Shown: piece by piece, positions 51,195 to 59,693 of the stretch
Layout of the letters: each line of letters starts with the position of its first letter
Position numbering within the stretch: position 1 is the first letter of the stretch
Position numbers and translations under genes: made by a program
From: Maribacter sp. MMG018
Lineage (GTDB): Bacteria > Bacteroidota > Bacteroidia > Flavobacteriales > Flavobacteriaceae
NCBI RefSeq assembly: GCF_018100785.1
Contig: NZ_JAGJEC010000001.1
Span: forward strand, 1,674,001 to 1,738,000
Direction: 5' to 3'
DNA: 64,000 nucleotides
The notes under the pieces: model-generated
Database searches by the model: none
Seen by the model: the letters and a program-made list of their open reading frames with translations, nothing else
Told to the model about the DNA's origin: nothing

Positions 51195-51290
51195 AGCCAA
51201 ACCCATACGAATATAAAAATTCTTACAATTTTGTTCTTACAGAAAAGCGTAATCCTTTTAAAATGAGGTGGTTTTGTATTCGGTAGAAAA
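51195..51290 (-). repeat. Second intergenic repeat, copy C (partial)
   Basis: Keeps only the right two thirds of the family (CCCATACGAATATAAAAATTC to AAAATGAGGTGGTTTTG), almost identical to copy B over that part. It is immediately downstream of the SnoaL-like gene. Confidence 0.75.
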
Positions 51291-51311
51291 TAGGCTCTAG
51301 GTGGTGTTGTT

Positions 51312-51800
51312 TTAATGATTTTGTAAGGTCTCAAATACTATTTTCCAAGAATCATCCGATTGTCTTTTCCAATTAATAATATAGGTGCCGGTGTTTTTAA
51401 TGGTATCCAAACTTTCTTTATTAATAAAAATTTCATTAAAAGTGTTGTAAGATATGGCCATGTCTTCCGAAGGTATAATTGTGGGCCTTCCGCGGTGAAT
51501 GAGCTGTACATCGTATTTTTTGTAGATCTGTTCCCATTGTGTTATTAAAGAGTCTTTGGTCAAATTTTGAATGGGCGAATCTGGGTAAATAGCTACGTAG
51601 TTGTCCGCATAAAAATCTATCCAATCGTACTCGAACCTTTCATAGACGGCGTAAAGGCTGTCTACCTGCTCGGTTATTATGGCCGTTATCTCAGCGTCGG
51701 ATGTTTTGGTAACGGGCACGGGCTTTTCATCATTTTGGCATGCGATGATTACAAATGTAAGTAGGATCAATAGTGCGAATCGTAATTTTAGGTTTTTCAT
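51312..51800 (-). CDS. SnoaL-like (DUF4440-type) lipoprotein
   Basis: 162 residues from ATG 51800 (MKNLKLRFALLILLTFVIIAC); a longer frame to 51932 has no second signal. The Cys at 21 is a lipobox. The mature domain (DSLYAVYERFEYDWIDFYADNYVAIYPDSPIQNLTKDSLITQWEQIY... YNTFNEIFINKESLDTIKNTGTYIINWKRQSDDSWKIVFETL) is a cone-shaped SnoaL/NTF2 fold. It may bind a small ligand in the periplasm. Repeat C starts 22 bp downstream. Confidence 0.82.
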   Translation of the reverse strand: MKNLKLRFALLILLTFVIIACQNDEKPVPVTKTSDAEITAIITEQVDSLYAVYERFEYDWIDFYADNYVAIYPDSPIQNLTKDSLITQWEQIYKKYDVQLIHRGRPTIIPSEDMAISYNTFNEIFINKESLDTIKNTGTYIINWKRQSDDSWKIVFETLQNH

Positions 51801-52166
51801 ACTGGTTTGTTTTAATGGTCCGTAACAGAACGTGGTTGTTGTTGTTAAGTTACTGATAATTAGCGATATGAAGAAAAAAATATAAAGGGGAACCAACAGG
51901 CGGTTTTGGTAAGAAGCCATCATCAATATCAAGGTTGAGAGTACTAGGGGGCAATTTTATTTTTAATGTAGGGTTTTACCACCCTCAAAAATGCATATTG
52001 AAAATTGGAAGCCCTCGCAAAGACCCATTAACCTTAGGTTAAAATTATGGTGAACATATAAGACCGGTGGGGCTATCGATAAAATGGTCTATTCTTAATA
52101 AAAAAGAAAGTGGTTTAAGTATACGGCCCAAACCACTATTTCTTTTATACGCTTTAGCTATTGGTA
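51801..52166. other. Intergenic region with the cupin terminator
   Basis: 366 bp without a supported gene. The right end is a transcription terminator (52103-52145); the remainder is AT-rich promoter DNA for the SnoaL-like gene. Confidence 0.5.
52103..52145 (-). terminator. Terminator of the cupin gene
   Basis: AGTGGTTT ... AAACCACT stem with a 13-base loop, extended by an A-tract on the left and T-tract on the right; on the minus strand it ends in CTTTTTT. Confidence 0.75.
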
Positions 52167-52712
52167 TTAGACAAAGCTAATTCCGTATTTAGCGCAAATC
52201 CCCGTTACTTTTTCAAAATCTGGCGGTCCTTCCGGAAGTGCTGCCAATTCTTCGAACATGCTTTCTATGCCTGCCGGAAAAGCGGATGCGATCATTTTTG
52301 CCTTTTCCGTTCCGACCACCTTCCAAGAATGTGGTTTCCCTTTTGGGGCAAAAGCTATGTCCCCTTTATTTAGAACGGTCGTTTCTCCATCTACCATTAT
52401 TTCGACCTGTCCTTCTATAACCCTGAATATCTCATCTTCCTTGGTATGAATATGAGGTGGAATTCCTATTCCTGGATCAACATTGGAGACCCATTCCATT
52501 ATTTGGTTGCCCGTATCACTACCGATGAGTTTGTGGGTCTGTATATCGCCGATTACGTTGAATACACTTCCTTGGTCATCTGTGACAATTTTAGGTATGG
52601 CTTCATTTGATGCGAACACATCGTTATCGTTTGTTTGACATCGCGTCATTAAAGGAAACATGGTGAAACCTGCCACCAGTCCCGAAGTTTTAATAAATTC
52701 TTTTCTGTCCAT
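52167..52712 (-). CDS. Cupin domain protein with Tat-like/lipoprotein N-terminus
   Basis: 181 residues. Cupin motifs: GIPPHIHTKEDEIFRVIEGQVEIMV (HxH and Glu) and PKGKPHSWKVVG. The N-terminus MDRKEFIKTSGLVAGFTMFPLMTRC has a twin-arginine-like D-R-K-E-F-I-K start and a Cys at 25, possibly a Tat lipoprotein. Metal-binding beta-barrel; probably binds a small ligand in the periplasm. It sits next to an AraC gene that may regulate it. Confidence 0.85.
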   Translation of the reverse strand: MDRKEFIKTSGLVAGFTMFPLMTRCQTNDNDVFASNEAIPKIVTDDQGSVFNVIGDIQTHKLIGSDTGNQIMEWVSNVDPGIGIPPHIHTKEDEIFRVIEGQVEIMVDGETTVLNKGDIAFAPKGKPHSWKVVGTEKAKMIASAFPAGIESMFEELAALPEGPPDFEKVTGICAKYGISFV

Positions 52713-52796
52713 GATTATGTTTTTACGACAATTTATATGTAACCTATTGACGTAACAATGTGAAAATCACGGTAAATACATGGATTTTGCGAGCAG

Positions 52797-53600
52797 TTAA
52801 CTTTTTCTGAGGGCCGAGGGGGTCATTCCTGTGTGTGTCTTAAAGAAATAACTAAAATAATCAGGGGAAGAAAAACCTAGTTCAAAGCTGATTTCCTTAA
52901 TGGTCTTGTCCGAAAACTTTAATGCGTGCCTAGACCTCATGAGCAATTGTTCTTTTATGATACTTTTTGAACTTACGCCCAGCACCTCTTTTACACATTC
53001 ATTTAAGTATTTTGGGGAAAGGTTAAGAAGTTCCGCATAATCGGCTACCTCATGTTGTTTGTCTATATGCTTGTCTACCAGTTTTTTGAATTTATAGACG
53101 ACATTCGTTTTCGAATTGTTGTTAGATACTACCGATTTAATGTTGCATTGTCCGTCGCAGTAGACAAAAAATGTGTTCAATAGCGATAATATGGCATCGT
53201 CTTTATGGTTAAGGTGCGTGCCTAAAAGCTCATCTATCATTTCTAAGATGGCCTGTGTTCTTTTTTCAATACCTGGGCTCAGTTTAAACAAGGGAATCTC
53301 ACCTGAATTAAAAAGCCTTATTTTATTGATGTGAAGTTTGCTTAAAATAGGATTGTTCAAAACCTCATTGGACAAGTACAGTACATAACCGGAAGAAGAT
53401 GGAGCGTCTTTCTTGAAAATCTTCCATTGATATTGGGGGTCTAGAAAAAAAATGGAATTCGATACATTTTTATAGAGAACACGATCTATTTCAATTCCTT
53501 CTACCTCATTCTTGATCCAACAAACGGCATATGCGTCACCGGGTTGCTTTAAAGTAGTTTCTTTGTTTATTTGCGTAATGTTAATAGAATCGGATCTCAT
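52797..53600 (-). CDS. AraC-family regulator
   Basis: 267 residues. The C-terminal HTH pair is intact: VADYAELLNLSPKYLNECVKEVLG and IKEISFELGFSSPDYFSYFFKTHTGMTPSALRK. The N-terminal cupin-like ligand domain is of an unassigned type. It is transcribed toward the cupin gene, 85 bp away, which may be its target. Confidence 0.9.
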   Translation of the reverse strand: MRSDSINITQINKETTLKQPGDAYAVCWIKNEVEGIEIDRVLYKNVSNSIFFLDPQYQWKIFKKDAPSSSGYVLYLSNEVLNNPILSKLHINKIRLFNSGEIPLFKLSPGIEKRTQAILEMIDELLGTHLNHKDDAILSLLNTFFVYCDGQCNIKSVVSNNNSKTNVVYKFKKLVDKHIDKQHEVADYAELLNLSPKYLNECVKEVLGVSSKSIIKEQLLMRSRHALKFSDKTIKEISFELGFSSPDYFSYFFKTHTGMTPSALRKS

Positions 53601-53793
53601 ACGGTATTAATGCCAATGCAAGGTGCTGTGCCTTAACGTGTTCGGTACTTCAATACTGACTAAGTTACATAAAAAGAATATACAGGGGCACCGATCGGGC
53701 GGCCTTTTACTGTATATATGCGCATTTATTTCTTTATACCGTCTAAAAGTAATTTACGGCATAGGCCGTACGGGTTTTGTATGTATTGTAATA

Positions 53794-53824
53794 AAAAAGG
53801 CACTGTATTGTTACAGCGCCCTTT
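53794..53824 (-). terminator. Terminator of the outer-membrane barrel gene
   Basis: GGCGCTGT ... ACAGTGCC around a short loop (one mismatch), followed by TTTTTT on the minus strand. Confidence 0.75.
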
Positions 53825-53857
53825 ACTGAAAAATAGTAGAACCTAACTAACTTATAA

Positions 53858-54439
53858 TTATACCCCGAACTTATAGCCAAAAGTGACCAATAGGGCCGTA
53901 TTTTTTAACACATTGTTCTCGTTGCCCGAAAAATCCAAAAAGCCGCCTTCATACGATAGGCCCAATTGAATTTGATCGTTGAAGAGCACTCCAAAGCCTA
54001 CATTTAGGCCAAAATCAAATGCCTTTACATCTTCGCCTATCGTGTAGGTAACGTTTCCTTGTTTGGCCCCTATGGGCATTGCTAGGTAAAATCCCGAAGC
54101 GGCGTAGAAAGACCCCGAGCGGCCCAATTCAAAAATGTTATATCGGGCACTGAGTGGCATTTGTACGTAGACCATGCTTAAATTATCGCCCGTGGTGGAT
54201 GCCCCTTTTTTTGCGAGCGACAATCCAGAACCCAGATAAAGATCGTCGGTAATGTCGAACTCAATGGTACCGCCCAGCTTGGCACCTAAAGTTCTACCGT
54301 AAAGGTCGTTTACATAGGTATCGGGCGAAACGGCATTGCTGAGTCCCACACCGGCCTCGATTCCGAAAATTTGGGCATTAGATGAAAACCCTACCAATGC
54401 CATTACTACAACAACTAATACTTTTACAGAATTTCTCAT
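53858..54439 (-). CDS. Outer-membrane beta-barrel protein (PorT/OmpW-like)
   Basis: 193 residues with a signal (MRNSVKVLVVVVMALVGFSSNAQ). Eight strands of amphipathic sequence (GIEAGVGLSNAV, LGAKLGGTIEFDITDDLYLGSGLSLAKKGAS, MVYVQMPLSARYNIF, FDFGLNVGFGVLF, QLGLSYEGGFLD) ending TALLVTFGYKFGV. It is the outer-membrane beta-barrel class (PF13568). Role unknown. Confidence 0.85.
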   Translation of the reverse strand: MRNSVKVLVVVVMALVGFSSNAQIFGIEAGVGLSNAVSPDTYVNDLYGRTLGAKLGGTIEFDITDDLYLGSGLSLAKKGASTTGDNLSMVYVQMPLSARYNIFELGRSGSFYAASGFYLAMPIGAKQGNVTYTIGEDVKAFDFGLNVGFGVLFNDQIQLGLSYEGGFLDFSGNENNVLKNTALLVTFGYKFGV

Positions 54440-54597
54440 ATTTTAGTTTTAATGTTTACGGATGTTCGTGTTCTCGAAAACCCCGATTATTTATAGGTAG
54501 CAAGGTATTGGAACACTGTAGGTTATGAAATACCGTGTTATTTGTATTTTTTTCTACCTGATTTCCTTTAGGAATGTATTTCGCGAGGTCAAAAAAA

Positions 54598-54622
54598 GCC
54601 CCACTGTAACAAGGTGGGGCTC
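54598..54622 (-). terminator. Terminator of the PQQ-propeller gene
   Basis: AGCCCCAC - 9 - GTGGGGCT then TTTTTTT on the minus strand, 30 bp after the stop at 54651. Confidence 0.9.
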
Positions 54623-54650
54623 CAAACAATAAACCAACTTAAAACTATGT

Positions 54651-55934
54651 TTATTCCCCTCGATAATCAGAAGGGCCAAAAACCCCATTTTCTGCGATAA
54701 CGAGCGGTGCTATATGGGCACCATATCTAAACAGGGGGTTTAGCCATAGTGTCTTACCGGTATTGGCATCTATGGCCATTAACCCTACATTGTTGTTCGG
54801 ATCCGAACTATGGAAAAAATCGTGGCCATACGTAAACAAAATACCGTTTGCGTATACGGGGCTATGCGCTACGCTACTATTATTGTTGTGCCATAACCGT
54901 TCTCCATTTTTTAGGTTTACGGCAAAAGGTCTGGCACTGGAGGTATCAGCATTGCTAGAACCATTGTCATAATTGCTATAGACGACATTCTCTACTATCA
55001 ACGGGCTCCATAGGGTATTTACCCCGGTAGCAACCTGCCAGATATTCTTTTTGGTACGTATGTCTATGCAATAGAGCACCGACCGCTTCTCTTGATCGGC
55101 CGGTACGGCATTTACGACCAGTTTGTTTTCTGAAACAGCGGGAGTTCCCACTTTTTTCGCCTTAAACTGCCAGGTGATTTCAAAAGTTTCCATATCAACG
55201 ATATAGAGGTTCTGGGCAGGTAAATAAAGGGTGTTTTCCACAAACAAAGGGGTTCCGGATATTTGGTTCGGTAATTCCCATTTTTTTAATAACCGGCCTG
55301 TTTCCTTATCTAAAATATGAAGATAGGCCGGTAAGTCGCTTATAAAACCCTTGTCGGAAAAAACATAAACCTTGTTGTTACGCACTATAAGTGTGCTGTT
55401 ATCGTTTAAGATATCATCTAGCTCCCCATTTGGCTCAGTGCTATAGTGCCATTTTAAATCACCGGTGGTTTCCTCTACGGCTACGACCACGCCCGATCCC
55501 CCAGATGCATAACATACACCATCGGCACATACAGGTTGGGTGGCCCCGATCGTGCCAAAATTGTATTGAAGCATATATTGTTCCCATAAAAGGCTTTTGT
55601 TGTTTATGCTCAAGGCGTTTATAGAATTGTTGTCCGAGGTTACATAGATCGTACCGTTCTTATAATCGGGCATTACCTGAAGGTCGGTAAGATCGGGAAA
55701 GTTGTAGATAGATGTTTCTTTTCCCGTTTGGGCATTTACCGTATACACGGTCTCATCTTGTGCGGCTATTAAAAAACAATTTAGATCTGCTTTGCCAGAT
55801 ACCAATGTCCGCCCCATTTTGGGGTTGCTCACTTCTCCCTTTTTATTGTATTTGGTACGATTACAGCTATTGCAGCCGATCAAGAAAATGGTTGTGGCGG
55901 ACCAAAGAAGAATGTTTAAAAACCTTGTTTTCAT
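54651..55934 (-). CDS. PQQ-like beta-propeller repeat lipoprotein
   Basis: 427 residues. Lipobox IFLIGC (Cys21). About seven repeats of the WD-like PQQ pattern: TGDLKWHYSTEP, NKSLLWEQYMLQ, ETFEITWQFKAKK, KKNIWQVATGVN, NGERLWHNNNSS and ANTGKTLWLNPLF. BamB-like fold, but unlike BamB (about 390 aa) it does not cluster with BAM genes. It may assemble outer-membrane complexes or bind a ligand. An inverted repeat lies 32 bp upstream. Confidence 0.85.
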   Translation of the reverse strand: MKTRFLNILLWSATTIFLIGCNSCNRTKYNKKGEVSNPKMGRTLVSGKADLNCFLIAAQDETVYTVNAQTGKETSIYNFPDLTDLQVMPDYKNGTIYVTSDNNSINALSINNKSLLWEQYMLQYNFGTIGATQPVCADGVCYASGGSGVVVAVEETTGDLKWHYSTEPNGELDDILNDNSTLIVRNNKVYVFSDKGFISDLPAYLHILDKETGRLLKKWELPNQISGTPLFVENTLYLPAQNLYIVDMETFEITWQFKAKKVGTPAVSENKLVVNAVPADQEKRSVLYCIDIRTKKNIWQVATGVNTLWSPLIVENVVYSNYDNGSSNADTSSARPFAVNLKNGERLWHNNNSSVAHSPVYANGILFTYGHDFFHSSDPNNNVGLMAIDANTGKTLWLNPLFRYGAHIAPLVIAENGVFGPSDYRGE

Positions 55935-55965
55935 TTACTGTACCTAATTAGATATCTGCCGCCTT

Positions 55966-55991
55966 TATACGGTAGTACTATACACCGTATA
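55966..55991. promoter_or_regulatory. Inverted repeat upstream of the PQQ-propeller gene
   Basis: TATACGGT - 10 bp - ACCGTATA, perfect half-sites, 32 bp before the ATG. It resembles a two-component or AraC operator; related ATACCGTGT motifs lie at 54530 and 59456. Confidence 0.5.
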
Positions 55992-56095
55992 GGGGGCGTT
56001 CTTAAAACTTGAAAAAGAAACGGAGTTTGTAAAACCCTTGGTTTTGCTTACCCCGTTTCTGGCCAGTGTAGCTGTATAGCTATTTTTATGATCCG

Positions 56096-56518
56096 TCATT
56101 TAATATGACTTCTCAGTTCTTTATAAAACTCCAAGCGATCTTTGGAAAGCCGTTGGTCTTCTGCTCCCCAAACAATTCTGTTCTTGAGGTTTTTGTTTAC
56201 TTCTTCCAAAAAATAATAGTTGTTGCCTGGATGGTTAAAGTCTATATCAGAAAGCGATAGTACTTTAATACCATGAAAATAGGCTTCGGCCTGTTCTGTG
56301 GAGAGCGGTTTCAACTCTACGGTCGTATTGGTAATGGAATTGGTATGGAACAACTGTCCGTTTTCTAGAAGAATGTAGGTGTCCACAGCTCCTGTAACAC
56401 CATCGCCATTGCCAAATACCAATTGTTTGTCCGGTAATTCTTTAGAAGAATATTGTTGTGATCTGCATCCCAATAACAAATAAAAAAGTAAACTGAAAAA
56501 TAGTAGTGTCCATTTCAT
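56096..56518 (-). CDS. Small lipoprotein, 140 aa
   Basis: Lipoprotein signal (FYLLLGC, Cys18). The mature part (FGNGDGVTGAVDTYILLENGQLFHTNSITNTTVELKPLSTEQAEAYFHGIKVLSLSDIDF) is beta-rich with a terminal helix. It resembles flavobacterial FEKKY/META-like small envelope proteins, but no family is named. Confidence 0.72.
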   Translation of the reverse strand: MKWTLLFFSLLFYLLLGCRSQQYSSKELPDKQLVFGNGDGVTGAVDTYILLENGQLFHTNSITNTTVELKPLSTEQAEAYFHGIKVLSLSDIDFNHPGNNYYFLEEVNKNLKNRIVWGAEDQRLSKDRLEFYKELRSHIK

Positions 56519-56761
56519 TTATTATAAATTAGATCTGTAAAAGGCCTAATGCAACATACTGTTACCATGTACTATTTTAGGTCTTTCATGGCTATTGTGA
56601 TCAATAGCGTTCGGTATGTTGCAAGTTATTTTTAAAAGCATGACCAAGAAATACCATGATCAGGGTATTTTTTTCTACTGGTTTTCCGGTATATTGGTAG
56701 GGTGTATTTATAGTGCGGTATAGTTATGGTATATTGGCTAATGATAAATTTAATCGATTAA

Positions 56762-58765
56762 ATGCGTGTAATTGTACTTGTTTTTATTCTTTTTCTGCCG
56801 TTTTTGGGTCAGTCGCAAACGGGGCGCGAAACACGTATAGACAGTCTTGAAAATGCCCTGAAAATGGCGGAACACGACACCACACGTGTTCTTGTTATGA
56901 GCGAGCTGGCCAGAAGCTATGGCGGTGTGGATTCCGTAAAGTGTTTTGAAAATGGTTTTAAGGCGATCGCACTAAGTAAAAAGATAAATTACTTGAAGGG
57001 TATGGCCGATGCGAATATTAACGTAGCGGGTGGTTATCTGGATTATTTTGATGTTGAAAACGCCAAAAAGTATTTTGAGATAGGAAACAGTTTGGCCGAT
57101 AAGCTCATTGTTAAAGACTCTTCGAAGGCGAATATGAAAATATGGCTGCGAGGCTACTATAATTTAGGGGTGGCATACGGCTATGAAGGCAATGTGGCCA
57201 AAGAAATTGAATTGGCGGCAAAGACAATACCCATTGCCCAACAAATGGGCGATAAGATGTTCGTAGCCAACGGCAACACCAATCTGGCCATAAAATATAG
57301 TAATATGTCGTTGACCGATAAGGGATACGAGATGTTCAAGATCAGCCAAAAACAGTTTCAGGAAATAGGTTCGCCCGAAGATATGCTATACCATAGCCTC
57401 GCTTTTTCTTCGTGTTTGGCGAGTATGGATTCTTTAGATCAAATGAAATCTGTGCTTGATATTGCAAAAACAAACCTAGACAAGATTCCCAACTCGTTCT
57501 ATCGGGGGCCTTATTATACAGAGTTAGGACTCTATTATGGAAGGGTAGAGGAATATGACAAGGCCTTAAAGGCACTTGATAGGGCGTATGATTTTTACAA
57601 GGATAAAAAGACACATTACTACTTAAAATTGCTCTATCAACGGTATGCCAAAACCTATGAAAAAATGGGCGACTATAAAAAGGCGAAAGAGTACACTTTA
57701 AAATATGTCAACTTTTCCGATGACCAACATTCCTTTACGGATAAGATCAATGCTTATTTTATGCTGGCGCGATATGAGGCCAAGCTGAATAATTATGAGG
57801 ATGCCTATAATTATTTGCAGGGTTATGTAACTGCCATAGACAGTGTTCGCGTAACGGAATTGGGCAACGACATGCAAAAATTGGAGGTACGTTATAAGAC
57901 GGCAACCAAAGAGAAAGAGATCTTAACGCTTAAGAACGAAAAGACCGAAACGGCCCTTGCCCTAGAAAAAAAGAGGTCGCAGACCTATATGCTCGGAGCC
58001 ATAGCCAGTATTCTTGCATTGCTTTTGTTCATTGGGTTTTATGCGTACAACCAAAAACTTAGAAGGGCGCGTAAAAAGGAAGAGCAGCGCGAAGCAGAGG
58101 TGTTACTTTTAAAACAAGAGCAACAGAACAAGATATTTTCTGCCATGATAGAGGGTCAGGAAAAAGAGCGAAAAAGGCTGGCCATAGACCTGCACGACGG
58201 TTTGGGCGGAAGGTTGTCCGGTATTAGTCTAAACCTCTCTAAACTAAACAAGGACGAGCCGAAAGAATACCCGAAAGCACAATTACAAAAAGTGATGAAA
58301 GATCTTGATGATTCTTTGGCAGAGCTGCGCTCCATTGCCCGTAATATGATGCCGGAAACTTTGGTGAAATTTGGTTTGCAGGCAGCTCTTAAGGATTATT
58401 GTAGTAGCATGACCGGTAGTGGTACCAAAGTAACCTTACAGTTCTATGGAACGGAAGAAGGTATTAGCCTAAACCAACAAGTTACCATGTACCGCGTTAT
58501 TCAGGAGTTGATCAACAACGCCGTTAAACACGCCAAAGCTTCTGAAGTATTGGTGCAATATATGAGAGATGGCAATAAGGTAGATATCACCGTAGAGGAT
58601 AACGGTGTGGGCTTTAAAAAAGAAGATATTAAGGACAAGGAAGGTGGTATGGGGTTATTAAACCTTAAGACAAGGGTAGCCTATTTAAAAGGCGACCTAG
58701 AATTTCAGTCAGAAGAAAATGAAGGAACCACAGTGAATGTTCAAATTAAACTAGATGCAGCATAA
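56762..58765 (+). CDS. TPR-containing sensor histidine kinase (NarX-type)
   Basis: 667 residues. A signal peptide, then about 360 residues of tetratricopeptide repeats in the periplasm (YNLGVAYGYEGNVAKEIELAAK, YTELGLYYGRVEEYDKALKALDRAYDFY, YAKTYEKMGDYKKAKEYTLKY), one transmembrane helix (MLGAIASILALLLFIGFYAYN), and a HisKA_3 domain with the phospho-acceptor His478 in AIDLHDGLGGRLSG, followed by HATPase_c (VIQELINNAVKHAKASE, VEDNGVGF, GGMGLLNLKTRVAYLKG). Periplasmic TPRs suggest it senses an envelope or peptide signal. Its cognate regulator overlaps by 11 bp. Confidence 0.92.
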   Translation: MRVIVLVFILFLPFLGQSQTGRETRIDSLENALKMAEHDTTRVLVMSELARSYGGVDSVKCFENGFKAIALSKKINYLKGMADANINVAGGYLDYFDVENAKKYFEIGNSLADKLIVKDSSKANMKIWLRGYYNLGVAYGYEGNVAKEIELAAKTIPIAQQMGDKMFVANGNTNLAIKYSNMSLTDKGYEMFKISQKQFQEIGSPEDMLYHSLAFSSCLASMDSLDQMKSVLDIAKTNLDKIPNSFYRGPYYTELGLYYGRVEEYDKALKALDRAYDFYKDKKTHYYLKLLYQRYAKTYEKMGDYKKAKEYTLKYVNFSDDQHSFTDKINAYFMLARYEAKLNNYEDAYNYLQGYVTAIDSVRVTELGNDMQKLEVRYKTATKEKEILTLKNEKTETALALEKKRSQTYMLGAIASILALLLFIGFYAYNQKLRRARKKEEQREAEVLLLKQEQQNKIFSAMIEGQEKERKRLAIDLHDGLGGRLSGISLNLSKLNKDEPKEYPKAQLQKVMKDLDDSLAELRSIARNMMPETLVKFGLQAALKDYCSSMTGSGTKVTLQFYGTEEGISLNQQVTMYRVIQELINNAVKHAKASEVLVQYMRDGNKVDITVEDNGVGFKKEDIKDKEGGMGLLNLKTRVAYLKGDLEFQSEENEGTTVNVQIKLDAA

Positions 58766-59390
58766 ACCGATACAGATATTAATAGTCGATGACCATCCTA
58801 TGGTGATCGAAGGCCTAAAAACCTTGCTGAGCGATGATGACCGTGTGGCCGTCAAGTGCCATTTTATGAACGGTACCGATACACTTTCGTTTTTAGAAAA
58901 GGACACGGTCGATGTTATTTTGTTAGATGTAAACCTACCCGATATCAACGGGGTAGAAATGGTGCCCAAAATATTGGATATTAGGGCGAACATTGGCATT
59001 ATCGGACTTAGTACCTATAGCGAACCCAGTATCATCAATCAAATGATAAAAAACGGGGTAAAGGGATATTTGCTGAAAAATGCCACGGCCGATGAGTTGG
59101 TGAATGCCATTTCGCAAGTGCACCAAGGTAATTTCTATTTTGGGAGCGAAGTTCAAAAAATATTGGTCGATTCGGTAGCGCAAGAAGGTAACGAACTGCC
59201 AAAGCTTACCCGAAGGGAAAAACATGTACTAACCTTGATCGCCGACGGAAAAACCACCAACAACATAGCCGAAGAGCTCTTTATTAGTCCACTTACCGTA
59301 GAGACCCACAGGCGAAACCTGATGCAGAAATTAGAAGTTTCCAATGCGGCATCACTTATCAAAGTAGCTGTAGAAAAGAAATTGATATAG
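58755..59390 (+). CDS. NarL/LuxR-type response regulator
   Basis: 211 residues. Receiver with phospho-acceptor Asp58 (VILLDVNLPD), acidic pair Asp12-Asp13 and Lys in GYLLKNAT; C-terminal LuxR HTH (LTRREKHVLTLIADGKTTNNIAEELFISPLTVETHRRNLMQKL). Overlaps the kinase gene, so they are translated together. It probably controls nearby genes, such as the ABC operon, whose promoter carries an ATACCGTGT motif. Confidence 0.93.
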   Translation: MQHKPIQILIVDDHPMVIEGLKTLLSDDDRVAVKCHFMNGTDTLSFLEKDTVDVILLDVNLPDINGVEMVPKILDIRANIGIIGLSTYSEPSIINQMIKNGVKGYLLKNATADELVNAISQVHQGNFYFGSEVQKILVDSVAQEGNELPKLTRREKHVLTLIADGKTTNNIAEELFISPLTVETHRRNLMQKLEVSNAASLIKVAVEKKLI

Positions 59391-59693
59391 TTGCCGTTAC
59401 TTAAAAAATGCCTTTACCGAGATAGGGTTTTCTATCGCTAAGGTATTCTATAAATATACCGTGTAATGATACCCGAATACTGCAAGGTAAGGTGGTAAAC
59501 CTTGCCCAAAAGGTATGATATTGGTCATTTTAGGCACCATAGTATTACGTTACATTTGATTGGCTTGGCATCGCATTATATAGGGCGTAACCGCAGCAGT
59601 TATGTTCTGCGATTCTTTATGTGGCCGATATTTTTTGTAGAAAAAACCAGACTATCGCTATAGGTAGTATAAATTATAGAAAACAAGACCTGA
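59391..59693. promoter_or_regulatory. Promoter region of the ABC exporter operon
   Basis: 303 bp. Contains ATACCGTGTAAT (59456-59467), a hairpin GCAAGGT...AACCTTGC (59481-59504) and CGCAG...CTGCG (about 59591-59610). No gene. Confidence 0.45.

Noticed and set aside
51107-51334. 75-codon minus-strand frame spanning repeat C
   Set aside because: It is largely translated repeat sequence and overlaps the SnoaL gene's end; the matching frames in copies A and B are broken.
47490-52060. Weak similarity between 47500 and 51993 upstream sequences
   Set aside because: The shared part is about 20 bases with mismatches in AT-rich DNA; not enough to call a repeat family.
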